Of a DNA stretch of 25,654 nucleotides, positions 6,299 through 13,710 are shown in pieces. This stretch comes from an uncultured Oscillospiraceae bacterium. GTDB lineage: Bacteria > Bacillota > Clostridia > Oscillospirales > Acutalibacteraceae. Location of the stretch: positions 1 through 25,654 of the forward strand of contig CAJKBW010000041.1 in NCBI GenBank assembly GCA_905198295.1, given 5' to 3'. How positions within the stretch are numbered: position 1 is the first letter of the stretch; every line of letters begins with the position of its first letter. Both the position numbers and the translations under genes were made by a program. Below the pieces are notes generated by a model. It did no database searches. It was not told where the DNA came from and saw only the letters and a program-made list of their open reading frames with translations.

Positions 6299-8458
6299 AT
6301 GAAAATCATCAAGAGAAACGGTTCCGAGGCGGCGTTTGACATAAGCAAAATCATTGTGGCGATCACCAAGGCCAACAATGCGGACGAACAGCATCGTGAG
6401 CTGACCAGTGACCAGATCCGGGATATCGCGGCCAGCGTGGAGGCGAGCTGCCTGAAAATGGGGCGTGCGCCGTCGGTTGAGGAGATACAGGATTTGGTCG
6501 AGAACCAGATCATGCAGAAGGGCGCTTTTGAGGTGGCCAAGCGGTATATCAAATACCGCTATACCCGTTCGCTTGCCCGCCGGGCCAACACCACCGACAA
6601 CCAGATCCTCAGCCTCATCGAGTGCAACAACGAAGAGGCCAAACAGGAAAACGCCAACAAAAACCCCACGGTCAACAGCGTGCAGCGCGACTATATGGCC
6701 GGCGAGGTTTCCAAGGATATCACCCGCCGCGTGCTGCTGCCGCAGGAAATTGTGGAAGCGCATGAGCAGGGAATTATCCACTTCCACGATACCGACTATT
6801 TCGCGCAGCATATGCACAACTGCGATCTGGTCAATCTGGAGGACATGCTGCAGAACGGCACCGTCATCACCGGCACCCTCATCGAAAAGCCGCACAGCTT
6901 TTCCACCGCCTGCAACATCGCTACCCAAATTGTCGCGCAGGTGGCCAGCAACCAGTATGGCGGGCAGAGCATCAGCCTGGCGCATCTCGCCCCGTTTGTG
7001 CAGGTCTCCCGCGAGAAGATCCGCCGTGAGGTGATTCAGGAGGCCACCGAGCTGGGCGGCGATCTGTCGGAAGACAAGATCATGACCATCGTTGAACGCC
7101 GTCTGCGCGAAGAGGTCAAGCGCGGGGTGCAGACCATCCAGTATCAGGTCGTGACCCTGATGACCACCAACGGACAAGCCCCCTTCATCACCGTGTTCAT
7201 GTATCTCAACGAGGCGAAAAACGAGCAGGAGAAGAAGGATCTCGCGATGATCATCGAGGAGGCGCTGCTCCAGCGCTACGAAGGGGTTAAGAACGAGAAG
7301 GGTGTTTGGGTGACGCCGGCTTTCCCGAAGCTGATCTATGTGCTGCAGGAGGACAACATCCAGCCCGGTTCGCCGTACTACTACCTGACCGAGCTTGCGG
7401 CCAAGTGCACCGCCAAGCGGCTGGTACCGGACTACATCTCCGAAAAGAAGATGAAGGAGCTCAAGGAAGGCAACTGCTTCCCGGTCATGGGCTGCCGCAG
7501 CGCGCTCAGCCCGTGGAAGGATGAGAACGGCAACTACCAGTTTTACGGCCGCTTCAATCAGGGTGTGGTTACCCTCAATCTGGTGGATGTCGCCCTCAGC
7601 TCCGAGGGGGATATGGACAAGTTCTGGAAGGTGTTTGACGAGCGTCTTGACCTGTGCTACCGTGCACTGATGTGCCGGCACGAACGGCTTAAAGGTACCC
7701 TGTCGGATGCGGCGCCGATTCTGTGGCAGTACGGCGCGATTGCCCGGCTGAAAAAGGGCGAGCCGATCGACAAGCTGCTGTATGGCGGTTATTCGACCAT
7801 TTCGCTCGGCTATGCGGGACTGTGCGAATGCGTGCGCTACATGACCGGCAAATCTCACACCGATCCGAGCGCTACGCCGTTTGCGCTCGCCGTGATGAAA
7901 TATATGAACGCCGCCTGCGACCGCTGGAAGGCGGAAACCACCATCGGGTTCGGCATTTACGGTACCCCGCTCGAGAGTACCACCTACAAGTTTGCCAAAT
8001 GCCTGCAGAAGCGCTTCGGCATCATCGAAGGGGTCACCGACAAGCCCTATATCACCAACAGCTACCATGTGCATGTGACCGAGGAGATCGACGCGTTCGA
8101 AAAGCTCCGGTTCGAGTCCCAGTTTCAGGCGCTGTCTACCGGCGGGGCGATCAGCTATGTGGAGGTGCCGAATATGCAGCACAATCTCGAGGCGGTGCTG
8201 CAGATCATCCGCTATATCTATGACAACATCATGTACGCCGAGCTGAACACCAAGAGTGATTACTGCCAGGAGTGCGGGTTTGACGGGGAGATTCAGATTG
8301 TCGAGGACGACGGCAAGCTCGTGTGGGAATGCCCGAACTGCGGCAACCGCGATCAGGACAAGATGAATGTCGCCCGCCGTACCTGCGGCTACATCGGCAC
8401 GCAGTTCTGGAACCAGGGCCGTACCGCCGAAATCAAGGAGCGGGTACTGCACCTGTAA
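6299..8458 (+). CDS. nrdD: Anaerobic (class III) ribonucleoside-triphosphate reductase
   Basis: Reduces ribonucleoside triphosphates to deoxynucleotides under anoxia with a glycyl radical. 719 residues, a usual length. Residues 1 to about 95 are an ATP-cone allosteric domain (MKIIKRNGSEAAFDISKI). The barrel contains GTLIEKPHSFSTACNIATQI and NGQAPFITVFMYL, typical of NrdD. The C-terminus has the zinc site Cys656/659 and Cys678/681 (CQEC, CPNC), then RRTCGYIG with the radical-bearing Gly697. The ATG follows a poor Shine-Dalgarno (GGAAAGG about 12 bases away, with GGGG just before the ATG). It forms an operon with nrdG 21 bases downstream, and its promoter region carries a NrdR-like box. Confidence 0.97.
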   Translation: MKIIKRNGSEAAFDISKIIVAITKANNADEQHRELTSDQIRDIAASVEASCLKMGRAPSVEEIQDLVENQIMQKGAFEVAKRYIKYRYTRSLARRANTTDNQILSLIECNNEEAKQENANKNPTVNSVQRDYMAGEVSKDITRRVLLPQEIVEAHEQGIIHFHDTDYFAQHMHNCDLVNLEDMLQNGTVITGTLIEKPHSFSTACNIATQIVAQVASNQYGGQSISLAHLAPFVQVSREKIRREVIQEATELGGDLSEDKIMTIVERRLREEVKRGVQTIQYQVVTLMTTNGQAPFITVFMYLNEAKNEQEKKDLAMIIEEALLQRYEGVKNEKGVWVTPAFPKLIYVLQEDNIQPGSPYYYLTELAAKCTAKRLVPDYISEKKMKELKEGNCFPVMGCRSALSPWKDENGNYQFYGRFNQGVVTLNLVDVALSSEGDMDKFWKVFDERLDLCYRALMCRHERLKGTLSDAAPILWQYGAIARLKKGEPIDKLLYGGYSTISLGYAGLCECVRYMTGKSHTDPSATPFALAVMKYMNAACDRWKAETTIGFGIYGTPLESTTYKFAKCLQKRFGIIEGVTDKPYITNSYHVHVTEEIDAFEKLRFESQFQALSTGGAISYVEVPNMQHNLEAVLQIIRYIYDNIMYAELNTKSDYCQECGFDGEIQIVEDDGKLVWECPNCGNRDQDKMNVARRTCGYIGTQFWNQGRTAEIKERVLHL

Positions 8459-8479
8459 ATCGGATAGGGGGACGCCGCG

Positions 8480-9001
8480 TTGTATTACGGACAGATCAAA
8501 AAAACCGATATCGCCAACGGGCCCGGGGTACGGGTATCGCTGTTTGTTTCCGGCTGTACCCGGCACTGCAAAAACTGCTTCAATCCTGAAACCTGGAGTT
8601 TTACTTACGGAAAACCGTTCACTCCGCAGACGGAGGAGGAGCTTCTGCAGGCGCTTGCCCCGGCCTATATCAACGGCCTGAGCCTACTCGGCGGGGAGCC
8701 GTTCGAGCCGGCCAACCAGTGGGAACTGCTTCTCTTTCTCCGGCGCGTGCGTAAAGCGTATCCTGAAAAGGATATCTGGTGCTATACCGGCTGTACGCTG
8801 GACACCGATCTGGCCCCGGGCGGGGCGAGCTTCACCGAAGTCACCGGGGAGATGCTCGCGCAGATCGATGTGTTGGTGGATGGTGCCTTTGTGGAGGCGC
8901 TCAAGGATATCACCCTGCGCTTCCGCGGTTCGTCGAACCAGCGGCTGATCGATTTACGGGCATCCCGTCAGCAGGGCGGGATTGTCCTCTGGCAGGGATA
9001 A
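8480..9001 (+). CDS. nrdG: Anaerobic ribonucleotide reductase activating protein (radical SAM)
   Basis: Radical SAM activase that installs the glycyl radical on NrdD. 173 residues. The cluster motif CTRHCKNC is C-x3-C-x2-C near residues 29-36, preceded by ANGPGVRVSLFVSG, which is typical of NrdG. LSLLGGEPFEP matches the GGE motif that binds the SAM amino group. The start is TTG at 8480, supported by AGGGGGA 7 bases upstream and by the family N-terminus MYYGQIKKTDIANGPG; no better ATG exists. The TTG start may keep activase expression below that of NrdD. A terminator follows. Confidence 0.95.
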   Translation: MYYGQIKKTDIANGPGVRVSLFVSGCTRHCKNCFNPETWSFTYGKPFTPQTEEELLQALAPAYINGLSLLGGEPFEPANQWELLLFLRRVRKAYPEKDIWCYTGCTLDTDLAPGGASFTEVTGEMLAQIDVLVDGAFVEALKDITLRFRGSSNQRLIDLRASRQQGGIVLWQG

Positions 9002-9013
9002 AAGGATAAGCGG

Positions 9014-9046
9014 GAACGCGGAGGCGGCAGTCTCCGCGTTCTTTTT
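9014..9046 (+). terminator. Intrinsic terminator after nrdG
   Basis: GAACGCGGAG (9014-9023) pairs perfectly with CTCCGCGTTC (9032-9041) around an 8-base loop and is followed by five T residues. Confidence 0.88.
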
Positions 9047-9106
9047 ATGTCTGGCGGCATGCGGATAACACCGACAGAAAAATTATCCTTTTTCTATGTA
9101 AAGCTA

Positions 9107-9135
9107 TTGACAAGAGAGTTAGTTGGTGCTAACAT
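9107..9135 (+). promoter_or_regulatory. feo operon promoter
   Basis: Consensus -35 TTGACA (9107-9112), 17-base spacer, -10 TAACAT (9130-9135). The -10 lies inside the first GTTAG-N6-CTAAC operator, so a bound repressor would block RNA polymerase. Confidence 0.82.
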
Positions 9136-9159
9136 ATGGTTTGGTTAGATAAAGCTAAC
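9118..9159. promoter_or_regulatory. Tandem GTTAG-N6-CTAAC operators, probably for a DtxR-family iron repressor
   Basis: Two perfect copies of GTTAG-N6-CTAAC, at 9118-9133 and 9144-9159, starting 26 bp apart. The first covers the spacer and -10; the second lies just after the expected transcription start. The TTAG/CTAA arms resemble DtxR/IdeR-type boxes rather than a Fur box. Control of feo genes by metal repressors is well established; assignment to DtxR here is inference. No such regulator is encoded in the window. Confidence 0.72.
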
Positions 9160-9220
9160 TCTTGCGAGGCAATCCACAACAGGGTTAGGGAGCCTGTATT
9201 CCGGGGAAAGGACTGGACGT

Positions 9221-9433
9221 ATGATGCCGTTGACGCTGGCTGCTGTGGGCGAGGAAAACATGATTAAAAAAATAGGGGGCAAGCCGGAGGTGCGTGCGCA
9301 TCTTGAAAACCTCGGTTTTGTTGTAGGGGGAAACGTAACGATCATTTCCACCATCGGCGGCAATCTGATTGTCAATGTCAAGGATTCCCGTGTGGCAATC
9401 AGCCGGGAGATGGCCGGCAAAATCATGGTGTAA
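9221..9433 (+). CDS. feoA: FeoA-domain protein (first copy)
   Basis: Small cytosolic SH3-like FeoA protein, 70 residues, thought to interact with FeoB during ferrous iron uptake. The core matches FeoA: MIKKIGGKPEVRAHLENLGFVVGG, then VTIISTIGGNLIVNVKDSRVAISREMAGKI. An ATG at 9221 is followed directly by another at 9224. AAAGGA lies 8 bases before the first, so I use 9221. It is followed 61 bases later by a second, more divergent FeoA. The two copies share little identity, which argues against recent duplication and for distinct roles. Confidence 0.9.
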   Translation: MMPLTLAAVGEENMIKKIGGKPEVRAHLENLGFVVGGNVTIISTIGGNLIVNVKDSRVAISREMAGKIMV

Positions 9434-9445
9434 GGCCGGAGATTT

Positions 9446-9453
9446 GGTATAAT
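9446..9453 (+). promoter_or_regulatory. Possible internal extended -10 promoter
   Basis: TATAAT at 9448-9453 is preceded by TGG, an extended -10 pattern, in the gap between the two feoA genes. No good -35 is visible at the right distance, so this is only a candidate for separate transcription of the second feoA. Confidence 0.25.
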
Positions 9454-9494
9454 GGGCGGCAGCCCTTTATCAACAGGGGAAAGGATATGGTGGT

Positions 9495-9716
9495 ATGAAA
9501 ACATTGAGACAGGTCAAGATCGGGGATACGGTCACGGTGGTGAAGCTGCATGGAGAAGGTGCCATCAAGCGCCGGATCATGGATATGGGGCTTACCAAGG
9601 GCACGTCCGTACATGTGCGCAAGGTTGCGCCGCTGGGGGACCCGGTGGAGGTTACGGTGAGGGGATATGAATTATCCCTCCGTAAGGAAGATGCGGATAT
9701 GATCGAGGTACAGTGA
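9495..9716 (+). CDS. feoA: FeoA-domain protein (second copy)
   Basis: Second FeoA-type protein, 73 residues. Typical features are the opening MKTLRQVKIGDTVTVVKLHG, then IKRRIMDMGLTKGTSVHVRKVAPLGDPVEV and RGYELSLRKEDADMIEV. The MDMGL...G...V...APLGDP pattern is closer to the classic FeoA consensus than the first copy. AAAGGA lies about 9 bases before the ATG. The stop at 9714-9716 sits within the loop of a candidate terminator hairpin, and feoB begins 61 bases later behind its own operator copy, so the two FeoAs could be expressed separately from FeoB. Confidence 0.93.
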   Translation: MKTLRQVKIGDTVTVVKLHGEGAIKRRIMDMGLTKGTSVHVRKVAPLGDPVEVTVRGYELSLRKEDADMIEVQ

Positions 9717-9728
9717 TCCGCATTTTTT
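9691..9728 (+). terminator. Candidate attenuator/terminator between feoA2 and feoB
   Basis: ATGCGGAT (9691-9698) pairs with ATCCGCAT (9716-9723) across a 17-base loop, followed by a run of T to 9728. The hairpin overlaps the end of the second feoA, so translating ribosomes could disrupt it. The stem is only 8 bp, so termination may be partial. Confidence 0.45.
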
Positions 9729-9738
9729 GTATCTGATA

Positions 9739-9754
9739 GTTAGTCTAAACTAAT
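9739..9754. promoter_or_regulatory. Third operator copy, upstream of feoB
   Basis: GTTAG-TCTAAA-CTAAT matches the two upstream GTTAG-N6-CTAAC operators except for the last base. It lies 23 bases before the feoB ATG and directly after the candidate terminator. I see no clear core promoter for feoB, so the site could act as a roadblock or serve a weak promoter. Confidence 0.6.
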
Positions 9755-9777
9755 TGCTTTAAAGGGGAGAATCATTT

Positions 9778-12189
9778 ATGGAAATCCGCATAGCCCTTGC
9801 GGGAAACCCGAACAGCGGCAAAACCACTCTGTTCAATGCGCTGACCGGCTCTAACCAGTTTGTGGGAAACTGGCCGGGCGTTACGGTCGAAAAAAAGGAG
9901 GGCAAGCTGAAAAAGCATGATGACGTGGTCATCATGGACCTTCCGGGCATTTACTCCTTATCGCCGTATAACCTGGAAGAGGTGTTAGCGCGCAATTACC
10001 TTATCAACAACCGTCCGGATGCCATTCTGAACATCATCGACGGCACCAATCTGGAGCGCAACCTGTATCTGACCACTCAGCTGACCGAGCTGGGCATCCC
10101 GGTGGTTGTGGCGGTCAACATGATGGATGTCGTCAAGAAAAACGGCGATGTTATCCGCATCGATGAGCTTTCGCGCGAACTGGGCTGCCGCGTGGTGGAA
10201 ATCTCCGCGCTGAAGGGAACCGGCGTCATGGAAGCGGCCGAGGAAGCGGTCAAAGCGGCTTCCGGCACAAAAACCGTGCCGCAGCACAGTTTCAGCGGCG
10301 TCGTGGAGCATGCACTCGCCCATATCGAGGAAGCGGCGGTGCACGGTCTTCCGGCCGAACAGCAGCGCTGGTATGCGATCAAAATTTTTGAGCGCGACGA
10401 AAAGGTGCTTGAGCAGCTCAAGCTGGACAAGGCGGTACTCGAGCATATTGAGGAAGACATCAAGGCCGCGGAAGAAGAGATGGACGACGATGCCGAGAGC
10501 ATTATCACCAACGAGCGATATCTGTACATAGCGTCGATTATCAAGGGCTGCTACAAGAAAAAGAGTCAGGGCAAGCTGACGGTGTCGGATAAAATCGACC
10601 GGGTGGTGACCAACCGTTGGCTGGCGCTGCCGATTTTCGCAGTGGTTATGTTCATCGTCTATTTCGTGTCGGTGACCACGGTCGGCACCTGGGCGACCGA
10701 CTGGGCGAACGACGGTGTGTTCGGTGACGGCTGGCACCTGTTCGGTATCGGTTCGTTGGCCTATGAGGAAGCGGCGGAGGAATACGCCGTGCCCGGGGCA
10801 ATGGTCGAAGCTTTTGAAACGGCGGCGGAGGAAGCTGGTCTGGATCCGGCAGCGGCAGAGTCGCTGACCACCACCGCCTACCTGTACGATGACGACGGCA
10901 ATGTGGAAGAAGAGCTGCCGGTGGATTTTGCTGCCTACACCAAGGCGGCAGCGCTTGAGGAGCCTGACCCGACGGAATACGGCGTATGGGTGCCGGGGCT
11001 TCCGGTGCTGATCGGCGCCGGCCTTGACGCGGTAAACTGTGCGGACTGGCTGCGGGGGTTGATCCTCGACGGCATTGTCGGCGGCGTCGGCGCGGTGCTC
11101 GGCTTTGTGCCGCAGATGCTGGTGCTCTTCATCTTTCTGGCGTTCCTGGAAAGCTGCGGCTATATGGCCCGCATCGCGTTTGTGATGGACCGTATTTTCC
11201 GCAAATTCGGTCTGTCGGGCAAGTCCTTTATCCCGATGCTCATCGGCACCGGCTGCGGCATTCCCGGCATCATGGCCTCGCGTACCATTGAAAATGAGCG
11301 CGACCGTCGGATGACCGTTATGACGACGACCTTCATCCCCTGCGGTGCAAAGCTGCCGATCATTGCGCTGATTGCCGGCGCGCTGTTCGGCGGGGCCTGG
11401 TGGGTGGCGCCGAGCGCCTATTTTGTCGGCATTGCGGCGATCATCGTCTCTGGTATCATGCTTAAGAAGACCAGGATGTTTGCCGGTGACCCGGCGCCGT
11501 TCGTCATGGAGCTGCCGGCTTATCACCTGCCCACGGTCGGCAACGTGCTCCGCTCCATGTGGGAGCGTGCCTGGTCCTTCATTAAGAAGGCGGGTACCGT
11601 GATCCTGCTCTCCGCCATCGTTCTCTGGTTCCTGCAGGGCTTCGGCGTGGAGAACGGCCGCTTCGGCATGGTGGAAGATCTGAACAATTCTATCCTCGCC
11701 GTTATCGGCAATGCGATCGCCTGGCTGTTCATTCCGCTCGGCTGGGGCAACTGGCAGAGCGCCGTGGCGGCCATCACCGGCCTGATCGCCAAGGAAAACG
11801 TCGTCGGCACCTTCGGCGTGCTGTTCGGCGGGTTTGACGAAGTGGCGGAAAACGGCTGGCAGATCTGGGCGAATATGCGGGAGGTATTTACCGGCCTGTC
11901 GGCGTATTCCTTCCTGGTGTTCAACCTGTTGTGCGCGCCGTGCTTCGCGGCGATGGGCGCCATCAAGCGGGAGATGAATTCCGCCAAATGGACCTTCTTC
12001 GCCATCGGTTATCAGTGTGTGTTCGCGTATGCGGTTTCGCTGGTGATCTACCAGCTGGGCATGCTGTTTACCGGTCAGGGCAATGTCATCGGCTCGATTG
12101 CAGCCTTTGCCATTGTGGCGCTGATCCTGTTCCTGCTTTTCCGCCCGTACCGGGAGAGCAAAACGCTGAAGACAAAAGTACGGGTATAA
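9778..12189 (+). CDS. feoB: Ferrous iron transport protein B
   Basis: Membrane Fe2+ transporter with a G-protein-like N-terminus, 803 residues. G1 is GNPNSGKT (9-16), the G2 Thr36 lies in NWPGVTVE, G3 is DLPG (54-57), G4 is NMMD (114-117) and G5 is SALKG (143-147). A helical GDI-like spacer runs to about 275. The membrane part carries family motifs FVPQMLVLFIFLAFLESCGY and MLIGTGCGIPGIMASRTI in the first Gate repeat, and LIAKENVVGTFGVLFG in the second. Residues about 325-402, after the first membrane helix, form an acidic insertion (EEAAEEYAVPG..., YDDDGNVEEELP) that makes the protein longer than E. coli FeoB. AAAGGGGAG precedes the ATG. The preceding feoA genes and the following Cys-rich peptide support the assignment. 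Confidence 0.97.
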   Translation: MEIRIALAGNPNSGKTTLFNALTGSNQFVGNWPGVTVEKKEGKLKKHDDVVIMDLPGIYSLSPYNLEEVLARNYLINNRPDAILNIIDGTNLERNLYLTTQLTELGIPVVVAVNMMDVVKKNGDVIRIDELSRELGCRVVEISALKGTGVMEAAEEAVKAASGTKTVPQHSFSGVVEHALAHIEEAAVHGLPAEQQRWYAIKIFERDEKVLEQLKLDKAVLEHIEEDIKAAEEEMDDDAESIITNERYLYIASIIKGCYKKKSQGKLTVSDKIDRVVTNRWLALPIFAVVMFIVYFVSVTTVGTWATDWANDGVFGDGWHLFGIGSLAYEEAAEEYAVPGAMVEAFETAAEEAGLDPAAAESLTTTAYLYDDDGNVEEELPVDFAAYTKAAALEEPDPTEYGVWVPGLPVLIGAGLDAVNCADWLRGLILDGIVGGVGAVLGFVPQMLVLFIFLAFLESCGYMARIAFVMDRIFRKFGLSGKSFIPMLIGTGCGIPGIMASRTIENERDRRMTVMTTTFIPCGAKLPIIALIAGALFGGAWWVAPSAYFVGIAAIIVSGIMLKKTRMFAGDPAPFVMELPAYHLPTVGNVLRSMWERAWSFIKKAGTVILLSAIVLWFLQGFGVENGRFGMVEDLNNSILAVIGNAIAWLFIPLGWGNWQSAVAAITGLIAKENVVGTFGVLFGGFDEVAENGWQIWANMREVFTGLSAYSFLVFNLLCAPCFAAMGAIKREMNSAKWTFFAIGYQCVFAYAVSLVIYQLGMLFTGQGNVIGSIAAFAIVALILFLLFRPYRESKTLKTKVRV

Positions 12190-12211
12190 TTTTTATCAAG
12201 GGGGCAACGTT

Positions 12212-12382
12212 ATGCTGAACTTTCTGGCGCAAAACTGGGGAACGCTGTTTGTCGGTGCGCTCATCATCGCGATTATTGTGCTGGTGGTGATTAAACTGCG
12301 GCGGGATCACAAAAAAGGAACGTCCCCCTGCGGCTGTGGATGTGACAACTGTCCCTCCTCCGGCATGTGTCACAAAAAATAG
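12212..12382 (+). CDS. FeoB-associated Cys-rich membrane protein
   Basis: A 56-residue peptide, easily missed because of its length. It has a short N-terminus (MLNFLAQNWG), one membrane helix (about 11-28, rich in Ile/Val/Ala), a basic stop (KLRRDHKK), and a Cys cluster PCGCGCDNCPSSGMCHKK with five Cys. This matches the small FeoB-associated Cys-rich proteins found after feoB in Firmicutes. AAGGGGG lies 7 bases before the ATG, and the gene starts 22 bases after the feoB stop. By analogy it may help FeoB assemble or bind Fe2+ at the membrane; its exact role is not known. Confidence 0.88.
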   Translation: MLNFLAQNWGTLFVGALIIAIIVLVVIKLRRDHKKGTSPCGCGCDNCPSSGMCHKK

Positions 12383-12401
12383 AGACATATTTTATCCGCA
12401 G

Positions 12402-12436
12402 AAAACCGCCCTGTGCCAAGGCACAGGGCGGTTTTT
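12402..12436 (+). terminator. Intrinsic terminator of the feo operon
   Basis: A perfect 16-bp stem, AAAACCGCCCTGTGCC (12402-12417) with its complement at 12420-12435, has a 2-base loop and ends in five T residues. The A-run on the left lets it act in both directions. Confidence 0.93.
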
Positions 12437-12470
12437 CCCTTTGTGTTACCGATATGGTTCGGAAAATCTT

Positions 12471-12521
12471 GTTGACAAATCAACAATCGATTGCTATAAT
12501 GCGTCTTGTTGATTTGTCAAC
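12471..12521. promoter_or_regulatory. Paired palindromic operators, probably bound by the MarR protein of this operon
   Basis: GTTGACAAATCAACAA (12471-12486) and its exact reverse complement (12506-12521) form a 16-bp perfect inverted repeat with a 19-base gap. Each arm holds its own 14-bp palindrome, GTTGA-N4-TCAAC, the size and style of MarR-dimer sites. The left site covers the -35 and the right one begins just after the -10. The MarR gene is the second gene of the operon, so autorepression is the simplest reading. Confidence 0.82.
12472..12500 (+). promoter_or_regulatory. Consensus sigma-A promoter of the yhhN-marR-adh-aldh operon
   Basis: TTGACA (12472-12477), exactly 17 bases, then TATAAT (12495-12500). 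Both boxes match the consensus perfectly, so the promoter should be very strong unless repressed, which fits the flanking operators. Confidence 0.92.
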
Positions 12522-12554
12522 GAGATACGCGGTGAAACAGAAAGGAACGACACC

Positions 12555-13274
12555 ATGAAAAGGGCTTTTTCAGCGATCAATGCGGTGATGCTGGTGGTGA
12601 TTCTGGCGCTGGATGCGGCGTATATGACGGTTGGCGGCCTCGGCCTGAAGGCGGTTACCAGCTGTATGTTTGTGCTTACCGGACTGCTTAATCTGGTTTA
12701 CGGCATCAAAGCCGGAGCAGACCGGAAATTTCCGGTCTGGATGGCGGTGGCGCTCACCTTTGCCATGCTGGGAGATGTCCTGCTGGGGATCAACTTCTAT
12801 CTGGGCACGGCGGTTTTCGGAATCGGGCATATTTTCTATTTTGTGTCCTACTGCACGCTTGCCGGGTTTAACCGGCGCGATTTTCTCTGCGGAATCTGCA
12901 TTTTTGCCCTGGCACTGGGCATCATTCTCTTTGTCCCGTTCCTGGAATTTGGCGGTGCGCTGATGCAGGGGGTCTGCTGCGCCTACGCCCTGATCATCTC
13001 CTTTATGGTCGGCAAGGCGGTTTCCAATCTCCTGGGCCACCGAAACGTGTTTACGGTAATTGTGGCGGTCGGAAGCATCCTGTTTTTTGTTTCCGATCTG
13101 ATGCTGGTGCTTGATCGTTTCGGCACCATCCCCAACGCCGGGTATTTCTGCCTGGGCACCTATTATCCCGCCCAGTTCCTTCTGGCGTTTTCGATTTTTT
13201 CCTATGCGGGTCTGAAGCGGGACAAAGCGGACAGAAAAGGAGCCGGCTATGTGCGAACGGATGGAACAGTTTGA
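12555..13274 (+). CDS. YhhN/TMEM86-family membrane protein (lysoplasmalogenase-like)
   Basis: Polytopic membrane protein of 239 residues with about eight hydrophobic segments. It carries the conserved polar residues of the YhhN/TMEM86 family: MLGDVLLG (Asp in a helix), GIGHIFYF (GHxxY/F) and FFVSDLMLVLDRF (SD near the end). Characterised members hydrolyse the vinyl-ether bond of lysoplasmalogens, giving a fatty aldehyde and a glycerophospho-alcohol. That activity here is inferred from the family. GAAAGGAA lies shortly before the ATG. The 3' end overlaps the start of marR by 26 bases. The downstream alcohol and aldehyde dehydrogenases are a fitting sink for a fatty aldehyde product. Confidence 0.78.
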   Translation: MKRAFSAINAVMLVVILALDAAYMTVGGLGLKAVTSCMFVLTGLLNLVYGIKAGADRKFPVWMAVALTFAMLGDVLLGINFYLGTAVFGIGHIFYFVSYCTLAGFNRRDFLCGICIFALALGIILFVPFLEFGGALMQGVCCAYALIISFMVGKAVSNLLGHRNVFTVIVAVGSILFFVSDLMLVLDRFGTIPNAGYFCLGTYYPAQFLLAFSIFSYAGLKRDKADRKGAGYVRTDGTV

Positions 13275-13698
13275 GCGTTTTACGACGGCCGTTACCCGCG
13301 CCCATAAATGCATTCAGAAGGCCAAAAAGGCCGAGACCGAGCGCATGGGGCTGAAGGGGCGGCAGGTGATGTGCCTGTATTATCTCGGCAAAAGCGCCGG
13401 TGGTCTTACGGCGGCGGAATTATGCCAGTTGTGCCACGAGGATAAGGCGGCCATCTCCCGTACGCTGGTCGACCTGACAGAGATGGGGCTGATTGCGCCG
13501 TGTGCAGACCCCAAACGGAAATACCGCGAAAAGCTCACCCTTACGGCACAAGGCCGGGAAAAGGATGTACAGATGCGTGAGGCCATTGAGCGTGCCGTGC
13601 GCGGGGCGTCCGTGGGCTTCGGCGAAGCGGAAAGAGCCTGTTTTTACCGGGTGTTTTTTACCATTATCGACAATCTGGAAAAGCTTTATGCGCCATAA
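13249..13698 (+). CDS. MarR-family transcriptional regulator
   Basis: A 149-residue winged-helix regulator. GLKGRQVMCLYYLGKSAGGLTAAELCQLCHEDKAAISRTLVDLTEMGLI is the usual MarR helix-turn-helix region (described by position: about residues 34-82), followed by the wing around DPKRKYREKLTLTAQGRE, and a C-terminal dimer helix. AAAAGGAG lies 6 bases before the ATG at 13249. The gene overlaps the end of the yhhN-like gene and precedes alcohol and aldehyde dehydrogenase genes. Perfect paired palindromes in the operon promoter are its likely operators. Several Cys residues (positions 2, 20, 41, 58, 61 and others) could allow redox or electrophile sensing; an aldehyde or fatty acid ligand is also plausible. 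Both are inference. Confidence 0.9.
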   Translation: MCERMEQFERFTTAVTRAHKCIQKAKKAETERMGLKGRQVMCLYYLGKSAGGLTAAELCQLCHEDKAAISRTLVDLTEMGLIAPCADPKRKYREKLTLTAQGREKDVQMREAIERAVRGASVGFGEAERACFYRVFFTIIDNLEKLYAP

Positions 13699-13710
13699 AG
13701 GAGACTCTGA

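Noticed and set aside
6218..8566. A 782-residue open frame on the minus strand opposite nrdD
   Set aside because: nrdD is unmistakable on the + strand; the antisense frame lacks family features and runs across the nrdD promoter and into nrdG.
9047..9220. Possible riboswitch in the feo leader
   Set aside because: The region is accounted for by a promoter and two protein-type operators. I could not see a conserved aptamer core, and the remaining leader of about 80 bases is short.
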